From NCBI GenBank assembly GCA_012026715.1, contig VEPB01000380.1:1-8500 (forward strand): a stretch of DNA of 8,500 nucleotides, written 5' to 3'. Position numbers and translations under genes: made by a program. The stretch is from Methylococcaceae bacterium (GTDB taxonomy: Bacteria > Pseudomonadota > Gammaproteobacteria > Methylococcales > Methylococcaceae). How positions within the stretch are numbered: position 1 is the stretch's first letter; each line of letters opens with the position of its first letter. Positions 1-4,876 of this stretch are shown here, one piece after another. A model generated the notes under the pieces. It searched no databases. It saw only the letters and a program-made list of their open reading frames with translations, and was not told the DNA's origin.

Positions 1-237
1 CCGGAGAAGTAGTCAATCGGCTCTTTTCGCCTCCGTCGACGCAATCGCCCCGGCCCTAAGAGGCTGACAGGCCGGCATGGCGCTGGATAATCGCAGGCCG
101 CCTAGGTTCTGCGCCCGTTAGCCCGCGCCGGCATTGGATCGGGATTTCCGTCGGACTTCGCTCACGTCGTCAAGCTCCGGTTTGCCATTCCCATACGGCA
201 AGGCCGGGAATCGAACAGTCGATTTTGAGCACCGTGG
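1..237. other. Unassigned region, no supported gene
   Basis: I see no gene here. Two + frames are open from the left edge, one to a TAA at 57-59 and one to a TGA at 65-67. Either could be the last 18-21 codons of an upstream gene, but the piece is too short to judge. A - strand open frame covering 118-447 has low-complexity, Arg/Pro-rich composition, crosses the promoter of the next gene and matches no family I know. No convincing terminator, tRNA or insertion-sequence end was found. Confidence 0.5.
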
Positions 238-259
238 CAATAGTACAAACGTGCTATTG
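238..259. promoter_or_regulatory. Operator-like inverted repeat overlapping the -35 box
   Basis: The arms CAATAGTAC (238-246) and GTGCTATTG (251-259) are separated by AAAC. Eight of nine positions per arm are complementary, and the one exception is a T-G wobble. The dyad reaches into the -35 hexamer at 257-262, where a bound repressor would block RNA polymerase. It also sits in an AT-rich patch unlike the flanking GC-rich DNA. The arms resemble no operator I can name with confidence. Binding of a dimeric regulator is inferred from symmetry and position only. An 8/9 dyad with a fixed spacer is expected about once by chance in a window this size, so the location carries most of the weight. Confidence 0.5.
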
Positions 260-284
260 ACTGTTGTTCGCCTTTGAATATGAT
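257..284 (+). promoter_or_regulatory. Sigma70-type promoter of the defence-like cluster
   Basis: The -35 hexamer TTGACT (257-262) and the -10 hexamer TATGAT (279-284) each match consensus at five of six positions. The spacer is 16 bp. Transcription would begin near 291 and give a leader of about 155 nt before the ATG at 446. It is the best promoter-like match I found in the window, and it lies directly upstream of the first gene of the cluster. Confidence 0.65.
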
Positions 285-302
285 CGGAGCGGCCTACCCA
301 TC

Positions 303-337
303 GCCCCGGAGCACTCGGTTCAGGCCGAGCGCCGGGC
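303..337 (+). other. Possible leader-RNA hairpin
   Basis: In the predicted leader, CTCGG (314-318) pairs with CCGAG (325-329) around a 6-nt loop. An outer stem, GCCCCGG (303-309) with CCGGGC (332-337), can form with one bulged C and a small internal loop. No T-run follows, so it does not look like a terminator. It could be a stability or regulatory structure. In DNA this rich in GC it may also be chance. Confidence 0.3.
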
Positions 338-445
338 AGAGGATAAGGGGTGGCAGGAGGAAATCGCCGATCCCGGAGCGTTCCCGAGGCTGGGATCGGA
401 ATCCGGTGACTCAACGAGCACCAACCGCAAAACGGGACGTTGGCC

Positions 446-1813
446 ATGAGCTACAAGCCGCTTTGTTTCATGATCATGCCATTCGGCGTGAAGCCGGTTA
501 TGCCGGTGGTCCAGGGCGCGCCGTCGCGCATCAATTTCGACCAGGTATGGCGTCAGATTCTTGAGCCCGTGATCGCGGAACTGGGATATGACCCGGTCCG
601 GGCCGATCAGGACACCGGCGCCTTGATCATCCATGAGATGCTGGAACGGTTGTATTTCGCGGATTTGGTACTGGCGGACATGACCTTGCCCAACGGCAAC
701 GTGTACTACGAGGTCGGCATCCGGCATGCCGCCAAAGCGACGGGGTGTGTGTTGCTTTCCGCCGATTGGGCCACCCCGCTGTTCGACACGCAGCAGATGC
801 GCCGCGTGACGTACCCGCTGAACGAAGAAACGGTCGATGATGCGGCGGCCGCCAGAGCTCGGGCGGTGTTGACGCCGGCCATCCGGTCGATGATCGACGG
901 CTTGTCGCCCATGAACATCGTATTGCCGGACTATCCGCTGGCCGATCCCGAGCGCGCGGTGACGATGCGCAAATCCCTCGATGCCCTGCGCCGCTTTCAG
1001 GCCGGCGCGGAGGCGGTCAGTCTGGAGCCTCCCGGCGACACCCAACGGGCTGCCGCGAAAGCCTATGCCGACCAGTACCCCGCAGCGGGCGTGTCCAGTC
1101 TGGCGATGGCAACCACGCTGGTGACGCTGTTGCGCGATGCCGGCTTGTGGGAGGAGGTGCAGGCCTTCATCGCCGACTTGCGCCGCGAATTCAAGGAGTC
1201 GATCTGGATGCGGCAACAGCTTGCTTTGGCGCTATCGAAGGCCAAGTCGACCGATCACCTGCAAGCGATTGCTTCCGTGAAGCAGTTGATCAAGAGCCAC
1301 GGCGACAGTTCCGAGAACCAGGGGCTCATCGGCGGGCGTTACAAGCGCTTGGCCGAAGCGTCAGCCAAGGCCGGCAACGAGCAGGACCACCAGCGCTATC
1401 TGAATCAAGCCATCGCCGCTTATGAGCAAGGCATGCGGCTGGACCTGATGGGTTACTTCCCGGTTTCCAACCTGGCGCGGCTGTACCGGCAACGCCGTGC
1501 CGAAGGTGACGAGGAACGCGCTCGGTTCGCGCTGCGGCTGACCCAGGAAGCCTGTGAGGCCTTGCGCGAACGGAACATGGCGGATGAGTGGCTCCGTCCA
1601 ACATTGCTCGGCGTGACCTTCGATCTCGGCGACTACGAAGGTGCGTCACGGCTGATCCGAGAGGTGGAACAGGAAGGGCACGCCGCGTGGAAGCTGGACA
1701 CGACCCTGAACGATTTACGGCGCAGCGTGGAGGTTTCGATCCCGCCGGATCGACGCCCTCAGTTCGAGGCACTGATTGTCCGGCTGGAAACCTTGCTGCC
1801 GGGGTCCTCGTAA
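446..1813 (+). CDS. TIR-like / nucleoside deoxyribosyltransferase-like domain protein with TPR-S (TRAFs-binding-like) region
   Basis: This 455-aa soluble protein has two parts. Residues 1 to about 150 look like a TIR-like or nucleoside 2-deoxyribosyltransferase-like Rossmannoid domain. It has an MIMPFG strand motif (9-14), R52-x-D54, the strand LVLADMT ending at T80, and NVYYEVGIRH (85-94), whose E89 sits where the family has its catalytic glutamate. Residues from about 190 to 430 are alpha-helical and TPR-like, with the GDSSENQGLIGGRYKRL and AIAAYEQGMRLD signatures seen in TPR-S/MAP3K TRAFs-binding domains. In known conflict systems such a pairing couples a sensor or scaffold to a nucleotide-processing effector; that role is inferred here. 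I chose ATG 446 because the MSYKPLCFMIMPFG start fits the family and GGGA (434-437) lies 8 nt upstream; TTG 440 is the alternative. No signal peptide or membrane segment is seen. It is the first gene of the cluster and is followed 154 bp later by a patatin gene. The substrate is unknown. Confidence 0.75.
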   Translation: MSYKPLCFMIMPFGVKPVMPVVQGAPSRINFDQVWRQILEPVIAELGYDPVRADQDTGALIIHEMLERLYFADLVLADMTLPNGNVYYEVGIRHAAKATGCVLLSADWATPLFDTQQMRRVTYPLNEETVDDAAAARARAVLTPAIRSMIDGLSPMNIVLPDYPLADPERAVTMRKSLDALRRFQAGAEAVSLEPPGDTQRAAAKAYADQYPAAGVSSLAMATTLVTLLRDAGLWEEVQAFIADLRREFKESIWMRQQLALALSKAKSTDHLQAIASVKQLIKSHGDSSENQGLIGGRYKRLAEASAKAGNEQDHQRYLNQAIAAYEQGMRLDLMGYFPVSNLARLYRQRRAEGDEERARFALRLTQEACEALRERNMADEWLRPTLLGVTFDLGDYEGASRLIREVEQEGHAAWKLDTTLNDLRRSVEVSIPPDRRPQFEALIVRLETLLPGSS

Positions 1814-1820
1814 CAGGACC
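1803..1820 (+). other. Small hairpin spanning a stop codon
   Basis: GGTCCT (1803-1808) and AGGACC (1815-1820) are perfectly complementary around a 6-nt loop that contains the TAA stop (1811-1813) of the TPR protein gene. No T-run follows, so it is probably not an intrinsic terminator. The rest of the 154-bp gap to the patatin gene shows no convincing promoter, and read-through transcription is plausible. A 3' processing or stabilising role is speculative. Confidence 0.3.
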
Positions 1821-1967
1821 GGCCGCGTCGTGGTAGCCGGGCGGAGCGGGGGCCATACCGCCGCCGTCATGGTCCGGCACCTCGGCAGCGGGCACGGCGA
1901 ATCGGTTTCCGACCGCTTCACAAAAGTCTTAGCTGTTTGGACCTGACCCACCACAGGAGAGAAGACC

Positions 1968-3068
1968 ATGAGCTTGCGTGACCGACTGACTTCCCCCGGC
2001 CCGAAACGCATCCTGGCACTGGATGGCGGCGGGATCCGCGGCGCTCTCGCCGCCGGCTACCTGCAGCATATCGAAGGCCTGCTGCGGAAACGCATGAATC
2101 GGCCGGGACTCGTATTGGCCGATTATTTCGACCTGATCGGGGGCACCAGCACCGGGGCGATCATCGCCGGTGGCCTGGCCATCGGCATGACGGCGGAAGA
2201 GGTTACCCGGGCTTATCTGCGCCTGGGGCGTGCGGCTTTCCGCAAAGTGCTGTTGCCATTCAAGGCGCGCTTCGACGGCGAGGCGGTCCGCAAGCAGCTG
2301 GAATCCATCTTCGGCGATCGTACTCTGGGCGATGCTTCGCTCAGGACCGGACTGTGCGTGGTGGCGAAACGCGCCGATACCGGCAGCGTCTGGCCACTGA
2401 TCAATCATCCCGACGGCGCGTACTATCCCCAGAATGCGCCGATGCCCCTGCGCGACGTCATTCGCGCCTCGACCGCGGCGCCCACCTATTTCGTCCCGGA
2501 AACCCTGGACGTCGGCGGTGAACTCGGCGCCTTCGTGGACGGCGGCGTCAGCATGGCCAATAACCCGGCCCTGCAATTGTTCTTGGTGGCCACGCTGAAG
2601 GGGTTCCCGTTCCATTGGCCAACCGGTGAGGACCGCTTGCTGATCGTCTCCATCGGCACCGGATATTGGAAATACCAGCGCAAGATCGAGAAGATCGAGG
2701 ACGGCAGCTTGCTGCAATGGGCGGCCGAGGTGCCGACCATGCTGATGGACGATGCCAACTGGCAGAACCAGTTGCTGTTGCAGTATCTGTCCCGCTCGCC
2801 GACCGCATACCGAATCGATGGCGAGGTAGGCGAACTGCAGGGGGATGTGTTGGGCGGAATCCCCCAATTGAGCTATCTGCGGTACAACGCGGCGCTGGAG
2901 TCCGGCGCGCTGGTCAGCATGGGGCTGCCGGAACTCGCGGCCGAGGCGGAAGACCTGCGGGAGATGAGCGATGCCGACAACGTCGAAAAGCTCCTGGAAA
3001 TCGGCCGGGCCGCCGCCCGCCAGCAAGTCTTCGACGCCCACTTCCCGGCGGCTTTCAATCTGCCCTGA
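1968..3068 (+). CDS. Patatin-like phospholipase (CapV-like effector)
   Basis: This 366-aa protein has all patatin hallmarks. The oxyanion-hole motif is GGGIRG (20-25) after a hydrophobic strand, the nucleophile elbow is GTSTG with Ser61 (59-63), and the DGG motif has Asp191 (191-193). The Ser-Asp dyad is intact, so it should hydrolyse acyl esters of membrane lipids. No signal peptide or transmembrane segment is seen, so it should act from the cytoplasm on the inner membrane. The C-terminal helix-rich end, including the EIGRAAARQQVFDAHFP stretch, fits stand-alone bacterial patatins of the CapV type, which in CBASS are switched on by cyclic nucleotides. No cyclic-nucleotide synthase is encoded nearby, so activation by a neighbour is inferred. 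The ATG is well supported: AGGAGA (1955-1960) lies 7 nt upstream. It probably shares a transcript with the preceding gene. Patatin fold and activity class are near certain; the immune role is contextual. Confidence 0.92.
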   Translation: MSLRDRLTSPGPKRILALDGGGIRGALAAGYLQHIEGLLRKRMNRPGLVLADYFDLIGGTSTGAIIAGGLAIGMTAEEVTRAYLRLGRAAFRKVLLPFKARFDGEAVRKQLESIFGDRTLGDASLRTGLCVVAKRADTGSVWPLINHPDGAYYPQNAPMPLRDVIRASTAAPTYFVPETLDVGGELGAFVDGGVSMANNPALQLFLVATLKGFPFHWPTGEDRLLIVSIGTGYWKYQRKIEKIEDGSLLQWAAEVPTMLMDDANWQNQLLLQYLSRSPTAYRIDGEVGELQGDVLGGIPQLSYLRYNAALESGALVSMGLPELAAEAEDLREMSDADNVEKLLEIGRAAARQQVFDAHFPAAFNLP

Positions 3069-3121
3069 GGGCGCACCGTTGCAGCGTCGGGGCGATTGAG
3101 CCGGCTAGCAAGTGCCGTTGG

Positions 3122-3156
3122 CGCAATCCCGGGGCTTTCCGTCTCGCGGGATTGCG
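3122..3156. repeat. Perfect 10-bp inverted repeat, intergenic
   Basis: CGCAATCCCG (3122-3131) and CGGGATTGCG (3147-3156) are exact reverse complements separated by 15 nt. They lie 54 bp after the patatin stop codon and would form a strong RNA hairpin. No T-run follows directly. It may act with the terminator-like structure 36 bp downstream, protect the patatin mRNA end, or be one copy of a dispersed palindromic repeat. I cannot tell these apart from one copy. Confidence 0.6.
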
Positions 3157-3191
3157 TCGCCCGACTGAATCGCTCCAGAAAGCGGGCCAGT

Positions 3192-3235
3192 CCCGGTTGC
3201 ATGACCTTGGTTTTTTGCCAAGCAACGGGGTTTTT
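3192..3235 (+). terminator. Candidate intrinsic terminator or attenuator between patatin and TIR genes
   Basis: CCCGGTTGC (3192-3200) pairs with GCAACGGGG (3222-3230) over nine positions with one G-G mismatch, followed directly by TTTTT (3231-3235). Inside the loop TTGG (3207-3210) can pair with CCAA (3218-3221), extending the structure. The hairpin plus T-run fits a factor-independent terminator reading on the + strand. CGGG at 3183-3186 can pair instead with CCCG at 3192-3195, taking the base of the left arm, which is a possible antiterminator arrangement. If it works, the TIR-STAND pair needs its own promoter or regulated read-through. The only promoter-like site I found in between, TTGCCA near 3263 with GAAGAT 17 bp later, is too weak to annotate. 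Confidence 0.5.
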
Positions 3236-3302
3236 ACGCCGAATCGACGTGAATATGGCGCTTGCCAGGGAGGCCGCGGGTGCCGAAGATAGTTCCCCAT
3301 AC

Positions 3303-3332
3303 GCCATCAACCGCTTGCTCGGGCGTGATGGC
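3303..3332. repeat. Inverted repeat just upstream of the TIR gene
   Basis: GCCATCA (3303-3309) and TGATGGC (3326-3332) are perfect reverse complements with a 16-nt spacer, ending 20 nt before the TIR start codon. The likely ribosome-binding region (AGAGG, 3336-3340) lies just beyond the right arm. It could be an operator or a leader hairpin affecting translation. A 7-bp dyad can also arise by chance. Confidence 0.35.
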
Positions 3333-3352
3333 AGCAGAGGATGGAATCAGCC

Positions 3353-4876
3353 ATGCCGAACGACATCTTTGTTTCCTACGCACGTGAAGACAACGCGTCG
3401 CCGCCGGATGCACCGGATCTGAAGGGATTCGTCGATTTTCTGCTCGAGCAGCTGCGCTACGAGTTCCAGCAACTCGGGCAACCCCGACCGACGATTTTCC
3501 GCGATACGCGGCGCATCGATGCCGCCGACTCCTTTGAGCCGGCTCTGGTCGAAGGCCTACAGCAATCGTCGCTGTTGCTGGTCGTCCTTTCTTCCAACTG
3601 GATGGGTCGGCCCTGGTGCCAGCGGGAACTGGAAACCTTTGTTGCCGGGCGCCGGCGGCAGGGAGAGACGGACGACGACATCCGTTCCCGTATCGTGGTC
3701 GCCCACAAACAGTATCTGAAGCCGGATTCTTGGCCGACTTGGTTGCAAGGCAAGGAAGGCGTGTCGTTTTTTCATCGGGACGAAGACGACCACACCCAGC
3801 CGGAGACGCCATTTTTCAGCCGCGGCAAGGCCGATCCGCGCTATGTTCCGGCGATCCAGCGGCTTGCGCAGGCGTTGCGGCGGCGCATCACCGATGAGCC
3901 GTCAGCCCCCGGGAAGCCGGTCGCCCCGCAACGCCCTCGCAACGGCCGTATCGTCTATCTGGCCAAGGCCGCAGCGGATTTGTTCAACGCTTACCAGCGG
4001 ATCTGGGACGAATTGGACGGCCGCGGCTTTACGGTCGTTCCGGATCGCGCTGCGGAAATTCCCAAGGAGGCCGGCGCGAAGGAGTGGATCGACGCGGCTT
4101 TGGCCGATACGGAGGTTTCCATCCACTTGTTGGGAGAGAAAAAAGGCTATGCGCCGGAGGAGTTGGATCCGATCGTACAGCTACAGCTGCAGCGGGCCGG
4201 CGTCGTTATCGATCAATCCACGGCGGGCGGCGAAGCGGCCCGCTTTCGCAGGCTGATCTGGGCGCCCGCGCTGTTGCCGGAGGCTGACCGGGGTGCAGAA
4301 GCACAACTGCCCCGGGATCCGTTGCAGGTGCTGCAGTCCCTGGACCAGCAGCGGACGGGGGACAAGATCGACGGCAGCAATCTCAGCGAGTTCGTGGAAT
4401 TTCTGCTGCAGCACCTGGCGCGGATGGAGACTGCGCCGCAGCGGCAGAACGGCGCCGGCGGCGACCTTCGCGTCTATGTCAATCATCGCTTGGAGGACAC
4501 GGAATACGCGGTCAATCTGGCGAGCGCCCTGCAGCAGCTGCAGATCGAGCCGGTGTTTCCGGCGCTGGATGGCGATCCCAGGGAAGTGGAGGAATTGCAT
4601 AAACAAAACCTCAAGGAATGCGACGCCGTGGTGCTGTGCTACGCCTCCGCGTCGGAGGTTTGGGTGCGGGCCAACGCCGCGGTGCTGGCCGATTGGAACA
4701 CGCTGGGGCGGTCGCAACAATTCCGCTGTCGTGCCGTCGTCACCGGTCCCCCGGAAAACATCCGCAAATCCGCCCTGCAAAAGATCAAGCCCAGGGAGAT
4801 TGACGTGGTGTTGAACCTCACGGACAAAGCACTGCTGTCACCCACCGACCTGGCACCGTTGCTGGTGGCTTCATGA
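3353..4876 (+). CDS. TIR-domain protein with three tandem TIR/TIR-like domains
   Basis: This 507-aa cytoplasmic protein starts with a canonical bacterial TIR domain (about 3-180). It has strand DIFVSYARED (4-13), the IFRDTRRID loop, and SSNWMGRPWCQREL, whose Glu92 is the usual catalytic glutamate of NAD-cleaving TIR enzymes. A second TIR-like unit (about 198-315) opens with RIVYLAKAA and carries SIHLLG...PEELDPIVQLQLQRA. A third (about 365-490) has LRVYVNHRLED, a helix, and CDAVVLCYASASEVWVRA. The second and third lack the WCxxEL signature and are probably regulatory or assembly domains; this three-part arrangement seems familiar to me from proteins beside STAND ATPases. I prefer ATG 3353 to ATG 3341 because the TIR fold begins at residue 3 and AGAGG (3336-3340) abuts the earlier ATG too closely. 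The stop overlaps the next start (ATGA), so it is surely translated with the STAND protein, its probable partner. NAD hydrolysis or signal-nucleotide synthesis is inferred. Confidence 0.88.
   Translation: MPNDIFVSYAREDNASPPDAPDLKGFVDFLLEQLRYEFQQLGQPRPTIFRDTRRIDAADSFEPALVEGLQQSSLLLVVLSSNWMGRPWCQRELETFVAGRRRQGETDDDIRSRIVVAHKQYLKPDSWPTWLQGKEGVSFFHRDEDDHTQPETPFFSRGKADPRYVPAIQRLAQALRRRITDEPSAPGKPVAPQRPRNGRIVYLAKAAADLFNAYQRIWDELDGRGFTVVPDRAAEIPKEAGAKEWIDAALADTEVSIHLLGEKKGYAPEELDPIVQLQLQRAGVVIDQSTAGGEAARFRRLIWAPALLPEADRGAEAQLPRDPLQVLQSLDQQRTGDKIDGSNLSEFVEFLLQHLARMETAPQRQNGAGGDLRVYVNHRLEDTEYAVNLASALQQLQIEPVFPALDGDPREVEELHKQNLKECDAVVLCYASASEVWVRANAAVLADWNTLGRSQQFRCRAVVTGPPENIRKSALQKIKPREIDVVLNLTDKALLSPTDLAPLLVAS

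Noticed and set aside
190..235. tRNA T-arm-like string on the - strand (TTCGATTCCCGGCC) that might mark a tRNA gene or att site
   Set aside because: The bases before the loop cannot form the T-stem, and no acceptor, D or anticodon arm could be found around it.
118..447. 109-codon - strand open frame left of the cluster
   Set aside because: It is Arg/Pro-rich, matches no known family, begins at the start of the opposite-strand gene and runs across its promoter. It is typical of chance frames in GC-rich DNA.
261..449. Small + frame (about 60 codons) ending in an ATGA overlap with the ATG at 446
   Set aside because: Its only starts are CTG/TTG codons at 261-266, inside the predicted promoter and before the expected transcript start. 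It has no ribosome-binding site, and its composition is not protein-like.
2873..3310. 145-codon - strand open frame covering the patatin 3' end and the following gap
   Set aside because: Nearly half of it is antisense to a clear patatin gene. The rest covers the hairpin region and shows no domain or ribosome-binding site.
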